Below, in pieces: positions 33,017-41,662 of a stretch of 64,000 nt of DNA. The position numbers and the translations under genes are program-made. The DNA is from an uncultured Emticicia sp. (GTDB taxonomy: Bacteria > Bacteroidota > Bacteroidia > Cytophagales > Spirosomataceae): assembly GCF_937903345.1 (NCBI RefSeq), contig NZ_CALCZQ010000051.1:215382-279381 (forward strand). The letters are read 5' to 3'. Positions within the stretch are counted from its first letter, which is position 1; every line of letters begins with the position of its first letter. The notes below the pieces were generated by a model, which was not told where the DNA came from, made no database searches, and saw nothing but the letters and a program-made list of their open reading frames with translations.

Positions 33017-34003
33017 TCAAAATTCTTCATCCAACGAAAACGCCATATCACTCTTTTGTGACATAACGCCCGACTTTTGATATTCACCTACACGTTTTTC
33101 GAAGAAATTGGTTTTTCCTTGTAACGAAATCATATCCATAAAATCAAACGGATTGGTAGCGTTGTAAGTTTTGTCGAGTCCAAGAGATTCGAGCAAATGA
33201 TCAGCTACGAATTCAATATATTGGCACATCAATTCCGAATTCATACCTATCAAAGAAACTGGCAAAGCATCAGTTACGAATTCTTTTTCAATTTCAACGG
33301 CATCGCGTACCAAATCATATACTTTATCTGCAGGATATTTATTCTGAATGTACTGCGTATAAAGTAAACATGCAAAATCACGGTGCAAACCTTCATCACG
33401 AGAGATAAGCTCATTTGAGAACGTAAGTCCTGGCATCAAACCACGTTTTTTCATCCAAAATATTGAACAGAATGAACCTGAGAAGAAAATGCCTTCCACG
33501 ACTGCAAATGCTAATAAACGGTCGATAAAATTACCGTTATCAATCCATTTCAAAGCCCAATCGGCTTTTTTCTTCACGCATGGAATATGGTCAACAGCAT
33601 TAAGCATTCGGTCACGCTCAACTGGGTCTTTAATATATGTATCAATCAGCAACGAGTATGTTTCAGAGTGTATATTTTCCATCATTATTTGAAAACCATA
33701 GAAACATTTTGCTTCGGCAAATTGAATTCGAGAGATGAAATTTACAGCCAAATTTTCATTTACGATACCATCAGAGGCAGCAAAGAAAGCAAGTACGTGC
33801 GAAATAAAATGGCGTTCACCGTCATTTAATCTTGCCCAGTCTTGTAAATCTGGAGAAAGGTCAATCTCTTCGGCAGTCCAAAAAGATGCCTCATGTTTTT
33901 TATAATATTCCCAAATATCATCGTGTTTGATAGGGAAAAGCACAAAACGAGTTTTGTCCTCAATAAGAAGTGGTTCAACTTGTAATAGTTCAGCGTCGGT
34001 CAT
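33017..34003 (-). CDS. nrdB: Class Ia ribonucleotide reductase small (R2) subunit
   Basis: A 328-residue R2 protein that makes the tyrosyl radical for dNTP synthesis. Diiron ligands visible by motif: D48 in AEEIDLS, E109 and H112 in ENIHSETY, the Glu of VEGIFFSG, and the Glu/His of SRDEGLHRDF. The radical tyrosine is Y116. The segment CFYGFQIMMENIHSETYS followed by LLIDTYIKDP is strikingly like animal R2. The C-terminal FSLDEEF resembles the tail that docks into the R1 subunit. nrdA is not adjacent, which is unusual. A good promoter lies about 100 bp upstream, giving a long leader. Confidence 0.96.
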   Translation of the reverse strand: MTDAELLQVEPLLIEDKTRFVLFPIKHDDIWEYYKKHEASFWTAEEIDLSPDLQDWARLNDGERHFISHVLAFFAASDGIVNENLAVNFISRIQFAEAKCFYGFQIMMENIHSETYSLLIDTYIKDPVERDRMLNAVDHIPCVKKKADWALKWIDNGNFIDRLLAFAVVEGIFFSGSFCSIFWMKKRGLMPGLTFSNELISRDEGLHRDFACLLYTQYIQNKYPADKVYDLVRDAVEIEKEFVTDALPVSLIGMNSELMCQYIEFVADHLLESLGLDKTYNATNPFDFMDMISLQGKTNFFEKRVGEYQKSGVMSQKSDMAFSLDEEF

Positions 34004-34105
34004 TGGAATTATAGTTTTGGAGTTTATTGAATTGGGTCGGCGGTACTCCGACTAGGTATTTATATTTTATTTTTAGGGACACTGCCAAATAGTAAAAATG
34101 TATGT

Positions 34106-34136
34106 CAAATATACTTAAATAATTGTTTGTTAGCAA
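34106..34136 (-). promoter_or_regulatory. Promoter of nrdB
   Basis: Read on the minus strand: TTG (34136-34134), exactly 20 bp, then TATATTTG (34113-34106). Full match to the Bacteroidota promoter. The transcript would start near 34100, giving an untranslated leader of about 97 nt. Confidence 0.65.
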
Positions 34137-34219
34137 TGAATGTTTTCGATAATTTCAAATATTTTGTAAAGACTTGATAGTCAAGATGCTTTCAAATAAA
34201 ACTTTTGATAAGTTAAATT

Positions 34220-34251
34220 TTGCAAATATTTTAAGAAAAACATTAACTTTA
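34220..34251 (+). promoter_or_regulatory. Promoter of the serine hydrolase gene
   Basis: TTG (34220-34222), a 21-bp spacer, then TAACTTTA (34244-34251), one base off TAnnTTTG. It lies 38 bp before the ATG at 34289. Confidence 0.5.
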
Positions 34252-34288
34252 CCCATCGCTAATTAGCAAAAATCTAAAACGTAAACTA

Positions 34289-35437
34289 ATGTTAAAAAAA
34301 TCTCTCGTTGGCGTTTCGCTAACCGCCATATTATTAACCGGTACGCTATACCTCCCATTATTTGACCATGTCCGAAATTTTATGGCATGGGGAAAGCACT
34401 CTATTTTTGATTTTCGTACCCACCCGACTCGTCATATTGAAAATGGGGATGCCCCACAGGTATGGCCACACGATTCGCTATATAATAAAGTTGAGCTTAC
34501 AGATTCGCTATTGGCGAAGATTGATTCTAACAATACCCATGCCTTTTTAGTAATTCAAAATGGTAAAATTCTTTACGAAAAATACTTTGATGGATACACA
34601 AAAGATAGCATTAGCGGTTCGTTTTCGGCGGCAAAAAGTATCATTTCGATGCTTATAGGCATTGGTGTAAGCGAAGGGAAAATAAAGTCAATTGAAGAAC
34701 CAGTTGGTAATTATGTTCCGCATTTTAAGGAAGGAGATTTGGCAAAAATCAGAATCAAAGATTTGTTAACAATGAGCTCTGGAACAAGCTACAAAGAAAG
34801 TGACCAAAGCTACATGGGCCTTGCAGCAAAGATGTATTATGCCGATGACCAAGAATATGTTGTAAATCTGATGGAAGCAAAAGAGCCAGCGGGCGTAAAT
34901 TGGGAATATCGCAGTGGCGATACACAAGTGTTAGGGCTCATAACTGAAAAAGCCTTTGGGAAAAATATCTCAGAACTAACTTCTGAGTATTTAATGAAAC
35001 CAATGGGAGCAGAAAATGATGCAAAATGGCTATTGGATGGAGACAGTAAGCACGAAAAAGCCTTTTGTTGCTTTAATGGGGTAGCCCGTGACTATGCTCG
35101 TTTTGGAGAATTGATGCGTACGAATGGCAAATGGAAAGATAAACAGCTTGTTCCCGAGAATTACATGAAAGCAGCAACTTCGCCCGCCAGTTATTTGAAA
35201 GACCCAACCGAAGGAGACAAACAGGTTGATTTTTATGGTTATCAGTTTTGGGTATTCAATCACCGAGGTTTTTCGATTCCGACAATGAATGGTCTTTTTG
35301 GCCAATACGTATATACTATTCGAGAAAAAAATGCTATAATTGTTCGTTTGGGCGAAACAAAAGTAGCAAAACACGTCCATCATTTCCAGCCCGAAAACTT
35401 TACATATATCGATGCTGCTTTATCAATATTGAAATAA
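34289..35437 (+). CDS. Serine hydrolase of the class C beta-lactamase / penicillin-binding family
   Basis: A 382-residue envelope protein with an N-terminal membrane anchor or signal (about 5-25). The nucleophile motif SxxK is S113-A-A-K116 in SGSFSAAKSIISML and the second motif is YxS in WEYRSGDTQ. The third KTG-type motif is replaced by an HRG-like FNHRGF stretch, which is seen in esterase-type members. It is more probably an esterase or peptidase than a true beta-lactamase. The ORF ends 51 bp before a copy of dispersed repeat family 1. Substrate unknown. Confidence 0.88.
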   Translation: MLKKSLVGVSLTAILLTGTLYLPLFDHVRNFMAWGKHSIFDFRTHPTRHIENGDAPQVWPHDSLYNKVELTDSLLAKIDSNNTHAFLVIQNGKILYEKYFDGYTKDSISGSFSAAKSIISMLIGIGVSEGKIKSIEEPVGNYVPHFKEGDLAKIRIKDLLTMSSGTSYKESDQSYMGLAAKMYYADDQEYVVNLMEAKEPAGVNWEYRSGDTQVLGLITEKAFGKNISELTSEYLMKPMGAENDAKWLLDGDSKHEKAFCCFNGVARDYARFGELMRTNGKWKDKQLVPENYMKAATSPASYLKDPTEGDKQVDFYGYQFWVFNHRGFSIPTMNGLFGQYVYTIREKNAIIVRLGETKVAKHVHHFQPENFTYIDAALSILK

Positions 35438-35488
35438 TATTTAATAAAAAAACCAGCAGTATGTTTCAAAAAGAACAGGATAAAACTA

Positions 35489-35554
35489 ATCGACATATTT
35501 TCTTATAGCTAAATATCTGTCTATAAGCTTATTATATTAATTGAACTTGTCGAT
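35489..35554 (+). repeat. Dispersed repeat family 1, copy A (66 bp)
   Basis: It starts with ATCGACA and ends with the exact complement TGTCGAT. The core includes CTAAATATCTGT and CTATAAGCTTATTA. It aligns without gaps to copy B (56359-56424) with 52 of 66 positions identical by hand count. It begins 51 bp after the serine hydrolase stop, in the same orientation. Confidence 0.75.
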
Positions 35555-35698
35555 TCTTACCCGCGGACTACTTACCGCAAGAATACCTAAATCAATGTTT
35601 TGTATCCTTGCGGTAATTTTTGGAAACAGTTTTATACTCCAACGAACAATTGTTCAAATATGTAGTTTTAATGACTATAATAATAGTTTAGGAAAGCC

Positions 35699-36391
35699 TT
35701 GCCAACACCTACTGCCATATTGATTTTTACGCAGGAAGCATCGAAAGAAGCTACACGTAAAATGCTAACTCGCTCAAAGAACAAAGGAGTTAATAAATTG
35801 GTATTTGCCAAGCTGAATCACTTTGTTAGAAAGACTGCTACGGCGGTTGCTTCTAAGGTTGAAAATCTACAAATTTTTTATTCAAACCAGTTAATCAAAT
35901 CAAATAATAATAGCTTTGGTCAACAACTTTCGACAGCTATTCAGGTGATTTTCGAAAGAGGTTTTGAAAAAGTAATTTGTATCGGTAATGACTGTCCCGC
36001 ACTTGATGAAAATCGTATTTTGGCGGCCGCTGAAAAACTCCAAACTACTGATGCTGTGCTTGGCCCCGATAATCGTGGCGGAGTTTATTTATTGGGTATT
36101 TCTCGTAATGATTTTAGGCCAGAGGTTTTCGAGAATCTTGCTTGGCAGAGTGAAAAAATGCTGGAAAGCTATATCAAACAAGCTGATAATCAGAGTATTC
36201 AGATGCTCGAAGCTTTGTCTGATATTCATACTTTTCAAGAACTACAAACCTACACAACATCAAAATATTTTATTGCTTTTTTACTACAAATTATTGAGCA
36301 AACTATTTCAAAAATTCAAGATTTTTATTTGAATTTAATAGAAAATAGTTCGATTCGCTTACTTTCGCTGCGAGCACCTCCCGCTGCCTGA
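35699..36391 (+). CDS. DUF2064 / TIGR04282-type glycosyltransferase-fold protein
   Basis: A 230-residue protein. The pattern GNDCPALDENRILAAAEKL followed by DAVLGPDNRGGVYLLGI is the nucleotide-sugar-like core of DUF2064 (GT-A fold). The only start that keeps the N-terminal strand (PTPTAILIFTQEA) is a TTG at 35699: an in-frame stop lies at 35684 and the first ATG is 20 codons in. AGGA at 35690-35693 sits at proper distance. The C-terminal 50 residues are extra and hydrophobic. Function is unproved; relatives often lie near glycosyltransferases or glycan genes. Confidence 0.8.
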   Translation: MPTPTAILIFTQEASKEATRKMLTRSKNKGVNKLVFAKLNHFVRKTATAVASKVENLQIFYSNQLIKSNNNSFGQQLSTAIQVIFERGFEKVICIGNDCPALDENRILAAAEKLQTTDAVLGPDNRGGVYLLGISRNDFRPEVFENLAWQSEKMLESYIKQADNQSIQMLEALSDIHTFQELQTYTTSKYFIAFLLQIIEQTISKIQDFYLNLIENSSIRLLSLRAPPAA

Positions 36392-36506
36392 AATTATCTT
36401 TTATATGTAAATTTATCTCTTTCGGCGAACTTTCTGAGTCCGCAATCTATTTGTGTATTTTATTTAATCAAAACACCACATGCTACTCGACTGAGAAGTA
36501 ACTATT

Positions 36507-39476
36507 ATGAAAAAAATCATACTAATCTTATCTGTAATTTATTCGTTTACATCAATTGCTCAAGAAAAATTAAAAGTAAATGTCAATGATTTATTGACGC
36601 TTAAACCTATCAAAAGCGTAGAGGTTTATCTCGAGTCGGTCAATGAAAAACCAATCGTTGGTATGACTGACAAACTTGGTCAAGTCATATTCAATAATTT
36701 ATCGACCAATAAAATCTACAAAATTTATACATTCGCCAACGATAAATATGCTGAAGCCATATTGGGTAATATTTCGCTGAAAGCTGGCGAAACAACCAAG
36801 GTTAGCATAGAATTGCCTTCTATTCGTGAAGAACTTTTGGAAGAAGTCAGAATCACAAACTCGAAAAGAGCCAAAATGAATACCCAAAATGCCGAAGTTT
36901 CTTATATCATTCCAAAGGAAGAAATCCAAGCATTGCCAGTAGAAGGTCGTGACATTACCCGAACTTTGATTCGACTACCTAATCTCACGGTGGCCACTCT
37001 TGGCTACGCCGAAGCTCCGAATGTTTCGATTAATGGTCTGGGTGGAACTTTCACTAATTACCTCATTGATGGAATGGATAATAATGAGCGTTTTCTCGGA
37101 AATGCAAAATTCAATACACCCCTTGGTTTTGCCGAAGGTATTTCGGTACTGACAAATAATTATTCAGTCGAATTTGGGAATACAAGCAATGGTCTAGTAA
37201 ACGTTACGAGTCGGTCGGGTTCAAATAAACTCACTGGTGAAGCATTTTATTTGACTCGTCCAGGAGCGGTGATTGATTCAAAATCGCCATTTGCCACTTT
37301 AGATTTATCAGGAAACCAGGTAAAAGATGGTTTCAAGCGTGACCAAGCAGGTTTTGGATTAGGCGGAGCTTTAAAGAAAGACAAAACTTACTTTTACTTA
37401 AATTTTGAACAAACCATTGACAAAAAAGATAATTTATTGAATGTTCCGCAATTGGCCGTAAATGAAACCGTGAAGGGCTACAATCGTTTTTCTTATGTTT
37501 CTGGTAAAATTGACCAAGTTTGGAGTCAGCGTTTCAAATCTTCTTTGCGTGTAAATTATGGCAGTTTTGATATTGACCGTCAAGGTGGTGGCCTCGAAGG
37601 TGGCAATTTATTCCCTTCAGCGGCTTCTGCTCAAAAAAATCGTACTTATTTATTTGCCCTAAAAAATGCGTATGTTTTGAGTTCATATCTGACAGGTGAA
37701 ACCAATTTCCAAACATCCTATTTCCGTTGGAATTACCGTGAACCTGTCAATCCGACCAGTCCGTCAGTCACCGTTCAAGACCCAAGTGGATCAGCAATCG
37801 CAATTTTAGGTCAGAGTGGGGCAATTTTTGATGATTCCGAATACACCAATCAAATCCAACAAAAGTTTTTTTATCGTCAAGGCAAACATTCATTTAAGTT
37901 GGGGGCTGAATTTATCACATCCGATTTTTCTCTTTTAGGTGGTGGAAACCAGTACGGAACTTACGTAGTGAGACTTTCACAACCACAATTAGAGGCACTA
38001 AAAGCCAAAGGAATCAGTTCAAGCCTTGATGTAAAGGATATTCCGAGCGATGTACGAGTGATTAATTATGATGTCGAGCTTCGAGCAACAACTTTTGGGG
38101 CGAGACAAAATGTATTTAGTGCTTATTTTGAAGATTTATTTTCGGTTTCAAACAAACTAAACCTTACAATGGGACTTCGATACGACTACGATAATTTGAC
38201 AAAAGGTGGCGGAAACAAAGGCGATTTGAATAATTTAGCTCCAAGAATTGCTTTTAACTATAAAATAGATGATAGAAATACAATCAGAGGTGGTTATGGA
38301 ATTTTTACCGATAAAATCAAATATTCTATTTATAGCGATGCCCTACAATTTAATAGCACTTCGGCTGACTATAAAAAACAATTACAGGAACTCCAACGCC
38401 TCGGAAAATTAGACCCGAACGCTGATATTGAAAAAATTACCTTCCCAGGAAATATTCGAGCTACAACTACGAATGTAAGCTACCTCAACGGCCCAAGTTA
38501 CACAGATTTGCAGCCAAGACGTGACCGCCAGTTTACGAATAACCTCCGAATTCTGAATCCGAATGGTTTTCAAAATCCTTATTCGCACCAAGTTTCGATG
38601 GGTTATCAACACAAGGCTGATGAAGACCACCTTTTCTCGCTTGACTTAAACTACGTGGCAACTAATAATTTATACTATATTCGCAATATCAATTCACCAT
38701 CAGCTTATCCTTTGGATGACCAAAAAAATGTAGTAGTAAGAAAAGTAGTCGACGCTGATTTAACTCGTCCAGTGCCATTGAAAGCTGATAGTCGAGGGCA
38801 ATACGCAGTAGTTGGACAAGATACGCTCAGAGGAATTGCCAGAAATGTATTTATGAATGAAACCGATGGAAAAGCTCGTTATTGGGCCATGAATGTGGTA
38901 TATCAAAAACTAAAAGGTGCTGATAAATACGCTTATCGTTTGAGTTATTCGTTGGCTTTAATCAAAAGTAATACCAGTAGTATCAATACACGAGCCAATG
39001 ATGCCAACAATTACGAAGCCGAATATACTTATGACGAAAACGACCGCCGTCACGTAGTGAGTGCGATGTTTTTCTGGTATCCTCTCAAAGGTTTGGTTAT
39101 TTCGCCAGCATTTTTAATACAAAGTGGCCAGCCAATTACTCGCATTGCCGATGCACGTATTTACGGTACAACTGACCTCAATGGTGATAATGATTTCTTT
39201 AACCCTGGCGATTATAGCCCAGGTGATAAACGCAACAGCGACCGCCTACCTTGGGCAAATACGCTCGATTTATCTATAAAATACACATTATTGAAGCATT
39301 TTGAGTTTTCGGGTGATATTTTCAATGTGCTAAATGCCGCCAATTATTCGGGCTTTAATGTGGTTCGTGGTAATAGTAATCAGTTTCAAGTTGGAGCAAA
39401 AAGTACAAATACGTATGTAATAAAAGCAGCCTCAGCACCTCGACAGTTTCAGTTTGGTGTAAGATACGTTTTTTAA
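36507..39476 (+). CDS. TonB-dependent outer-membrane receptor with carboxypeptidase-like N-terminal domain
   Basis: A 989-residue outer-membrane transporter. Signal peptide MKKIILILSVIYSFTSIAQ, then a carboxypeptidase-regulatory-like domain (about 22-105), the plug (about 125-235, with GFAEGISVLTNNYSVEFGNT), and a long 22-strand barrel ending in the aromatic FQFGVRYVF. It lacks a SusD partner. Directly downstream, 30 bp away, is a kinase-like phosphotransferase and then a secreted nucleoside hydrolase, so the likely cargo is a nucleoside or related nucleobase compound. The TonB box is not clear to me. Confidence 0.92.
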   Translation: MKKIILILSVIYSFTSIAQEKLKVNVNDLLTLKPIKSVEVYLESVNEKPIVGMTDKLGQVIFNNLSTNKIYKIYTFANDKYAEAILGNISLKAGETTKVSIELPSIREELLEEVRITNSKRAKMNTQNAEVSYIIPKEEIQALPVEGRDITRTLIRLPNLTVATLGYAEAPNVSINGLGGTFTNYLIDGMDNNERFLGNAKFNTPLGFAEGISVLTNNYSVEFGNTSNGLVNVTSRSGSNKLTGEAFYLTRPGAVIDSKSPFATLDLSGNQVKDGFKRDQAGFGLGGALKKDKTYFYLNFEQTIDKKDNLLNVPQLAVNETVKGYNRFSYVSGKIDQVWSQRFKSSLRVNYGSFDIDRQGGGLEGGNLFPSAASAQKNRTYLFALKNAYVLSSYLTGETNFQTSYFRWNYREPVNPTSPSVTVQDPSGSAIAILGQSGAIFDDSEYTNQIQQKFFYRQGKHSFKLGAEFITSDFSLLGGGNQYGTYVVRLSQPQLEALKAKGISSSLDVKDIPSDVRVINYDVELRATTFGARQNVFSAYFEDLFSVSNKLNLTMGLRYDYDNLTKGGGNKGDLNNLAPRIAFNYKIDDRNTIRGGYGIFTDKIKYSIYSDALQFNSTSADYKKQLQELQRLGKLDPNADIEKITFPGNIRATTTNVSYLNGPSYTDLQPRRDRQFTNNLRILNPNGFQNPYSHQVSMGYQHKADEDHLFSLDLNYVATNNLYYIRNINSPSAYPLDDQKNVVVRKVVDADLTRPVPLKADSRGQYAVVGQDTLRGIARNVFMNETDGKARYWAMNVVYQKLKGADKYAYRLSYSLALIKSNTSSINTRANDANNYEAEYTYDENDRRHVVSAMFFWYPLKGLVISPAFLIQSGQPITRIADARIYGTTDLNGDNDFFNPGDYSPGDKRNSDRLPWANTLDLSIKYTLLKHFEFSGDIFNVLNAANYSGFNVVRGNSNQFQVGAKSTNTYVIKAASAPRQFQFGVRYVF

Positions 39477-39506
39477 ATTCTCAAATTCAATTTTCAGACG
39501 ATCAAG

Positions 39507-40529
39507 ATGTTACTCAAAGCAGATAATTTAACAGCACTCGAAAGTTATTTAAAAACCCAAAAGTGGCTCACCGATGACGAATCAATAATAAAAGCCGAAA
39601 AACCTGGTGAAGGAAATATGAACTTTACCTTGAGAATCTACGTATCATCGGGTAGAACAATCATTGTCAAGCAGTCAAGGGCTTATGTAGAAAAATATCC
39701 TTCTATCGCCGCTCCCGAAAATCGGGCAATTATTGAAGGAAAGTTCTATGAATTTACCCAGACTAATGAAAAATTGAGCAGTTTCATGCCCAAAATTTTG
39801 GGTTTAGATGAAGTAAATAATATCATCGTAACGCAAGATTTAGGAAATAGTAACGATTTGACAAATCTTTATCAGCCCGACCAACAAATTTCTGTGGAAG
39901 ATATTGCATCAATTAGTCTATATTTGAGCGAATTGCATCGAGCATTTAAGAGCCAAACGCCTGATGAAATTTTCAGAAATCGTGCGATGCGAACCCTGAA
40001 TCACGAGCATATTTTTATCTATCCATTGATGGAAGATAACGGTTTCAACCTAAATAATGTGCTTGAAGGTTTACAAGCAGCAGCAATGATTTATAAAACA
40101 GATGAGGTTTTTAAAGATATCGTAAAAAAATTAGGGGAAGTGTATTTGGCTGATGGTCAATATTTACTACACGGCGATTATTATTTGGGAAGCTTCTTGA
40201 GAACCAGCAACGGAGTAAAAATAATAGATCCCGAATTTTGTTTTTACGGTCGTGCTGAATTCGATTTGGGAGTTTTGATAGCCCATCTTAAAATGAGTGA
40301 ACAAGGCAATGAGATCATTGATGAGGCCATCAGAAGCTACGAAAAAGCCGAAGATTTTGATAAAAAACTATTCAATCAATTCATTGGAATAGAAATCATG
40401 CGTCGAATAATTGGTTTAGCTCAACTTCCTCTCACGCTTTCGCTCGAAAAACGAGTGGCATTACTAAAGGAGGCTAAAGACCTCATAGAGAGTCCTCGGT
40501 CAATAGTCGATGAGTCCACAGTTAGATAA
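39507..40529 (+). CDS. Kinase-fold phosphotransferase, methylthioribose-kinase-like
   Basis: A 340-residue small-molecule kinase. The N-lobe has GEGNMNFTLRI and IIVKQSRAYVEKYPSI, the C-lobe the catalytic HGDYYLGSFL and the metal-binding IIDPEFCFYG, which resemble 5-methylthioribose kinase more than aminoglycoside kinases. It probably phosphorylates a sugar freed from a nucleoside. It lies between a TonB receptor (30 bp) and a nucleoside hydrolase (72 bp), so one operon is likely. The last codons (SIVDESTVR) lie inside a copy of dispersed repeat family 1, so the C-terminus may have been altered by it. Confidence 0.82.
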   Translation: MLLKADNLTALESYLKTQKWLTDDESIIKAEKPGEGNMNFTLRIYVSSGRTIIVKQSRAYVEKYPSIAAPENRAIIEGKFYEFTQTNEKLSSFMPKILGLDEVNNIIVTQDLGNSNDLTNLYQPDQQISVEDIASISLYLSELHRAFKSQTPDEIFRNRAMRTLNHEHIFIYPLMEDNGFNLNNVLEGLQAAAMIYKTDEVFKDIVKKLGEVYLADGQYLLHGDYYLGSFLRTSNGVKIIDPEFCFYGRAEFDLGVLIAHLKMSEQGNEIIDEAIRSYEKAEDFDKKLFNQFIGIEIMRRIIGLAQLPLTLSLEKRVALLKEAKDLIESPRSIVDESTVR

Positions 40530-40572
40530 GGAACTGATAGTCAAATATTTATCTGTTTTCAAAGTTGTCGAT
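40506..40572 (-). repeat. Dispersed repeat family 1, copy D, overlapping the kinase gene end
   Basis: Read on the minus strand it runs from ATCGACA (40572-40566) to CATCGAC (40512-40506). Cores shared with copy C are AACAG, TAAATA, CTAT and ACTGTGGA, in the same order and nearly the same spacing. It covers the last eight codons and stop of the phosphotransferase gene. Confidence 0.7.
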
Positions 40573-40601
40573 TATGTTTATTCAATTAAGTACTTTATAA
40601 A

Positions 40602-41570
40602 ATGAAAAAAATACTATTTGTAGGTTTATTGCTGTTGAGTCTGCCAATATTTGCCCAAAAGAAAATTTGGTTTGACACCGATATAATGATAGGCAACCCC
40701 GACAGAGCTCCCAGAGAAGTCGATGATGCCATCACGTTGATGATGACCCTAAAGCATCAAGATAAAGTAAAAATCGAAGGCATCAGTCTGATAACTTATG
40801 TGGACTATGCCTACGGAATTACTGAAAAAATGCTCAAATGGTACGGACCCAGTTTGTCGATTCCTATCTACAAAGGTTCTGATACTTGTAATGATTTAGG
40901 AACTGAAAATGACGCAACAATTGCATTGGCGGCGGCATTAAAAAAAGAGAAATTAACGATTTTGGCTCTCGGTCCTGCTACAAATGTGGCTACGGTTTTG
41001 AAAAATCACCCCGAACTGGCCTCTCAGATTGAAGAAATTGTATTTTGTGCTGGACGAACGCCCGATTTCCATTTTCGCCCAGGTTTGGAGCAGCATACGG
41101 TATCAGATTATAATTTTGAAAAAGACGTTGAATCCTTCAAAGTAGTTTTTGATTCGGGCGTAAAAGTTGTTCTTTCGGGTTTTGAATGTAGCGTTTATTT
41201 GTTTCTCGGAAAAACTGACTACGATTTTTTGAATAATAATTTCGAGGGCGATAAGTGGGTGTATAATTTTCTAAGACCTTGGTCGAAAAGGCACGAACAG
41301 CTTTTTGGCAATGACGGTTTCATTCCGTTTGATGTTACGCCACTTGGATATTTAACACATCCACAGTATTTTAAATATTACGAAAATATTCCAGTCCGAA
41401 TCATTACAAAGCCCAATGATGCCACTATTCCTGCGAATCGACCAAAAGAAAAGGCATTTTTAGAAGTTTCACCTACTTTTAATTCAAAATGGAAATGCCT
41501 TTATGCTTACAAAACCTTGCCAGGCTTTGAGGAAATCGTGCTAAAAGCACTGAAACGAGAGGAGAAATAA
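40602..41570 (+). CDS. Secreted nucleoside hydrolase (IunH-like)
   Basis: A 322-residue protein with signal peptide MKKILFVGLLLLSLPIFAQ. The calcium-binding DTDxGxDDA motif appears in expanded form: FDTDIMIG, then VDDAITLMM after about ten residues. Further motifs are LTILALGPATNVATVL, IEEIVFCAGRTPD and, near the C-terminus, PFDVTPLGYLTHP. Such enzymes cleave nucleosides to base and ribose. A periplasmic position, after a TonB receptor and a kinase gene on the same strand, suggests nucleoside scavenging. The insertion in the first motif is uncommon and could change the substrate. Confidence 0.88.
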   Translation: MKKILFVGLLLLSLPIFAQKKIWFDTDIMIGNPDRAPREVDDAITLMMTLKHQDKVKIEGISLITYVDYAYGITEKMLKWYGPSLSIPIYKGSDTCNDLGTENDATIALAAALKKEKLTILALGPATNVATVLKNHPELASQIEEIVFCAGRTPDFHFRPGLEQHTVSDYNFEKDVESFKVVFDSGVKVVLSGFECSVYLFLGKTDYDFLNNNFEGDKWVYNFLRPWSKRHEQLFGNDGFIPFDVTPLGYLTHPQYFKYYENIPVRIITKPNDATIPANRPKEKAFLEVSPTFNSKWKCLYAYKTLPGFEEIVLKALKREEK

Positions 41571-41662
41571 TTTTAACATTGATAAAGGCGATTCATCAAA
41601 ATTACCTTTTTTTATGCCTTTTCTGAGTAGAATTGTACCTTTACGAAAAGAATGACAATTTT

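Noticed and set aside
34289..35437. Calling this gene an antibiotic-resistance beta-lactamase
   Set aside because: SxxK and YxS are present, but the KTG motif is not; esterase or peptidase roles are equally likely.
35541..35723. 60-codon frame before the DUF2064 gene
   Set aside because: It overlaps the repeat copy A end and the DUF2064 start in another frame; no domain.
39507..40529. Calling this gene an aminoglycoside phosphotransferase
   Set aside because: The N-lobe and DPEF motif fit methylthioribose kinase better, and the nucleoside hydrolase context supports that.
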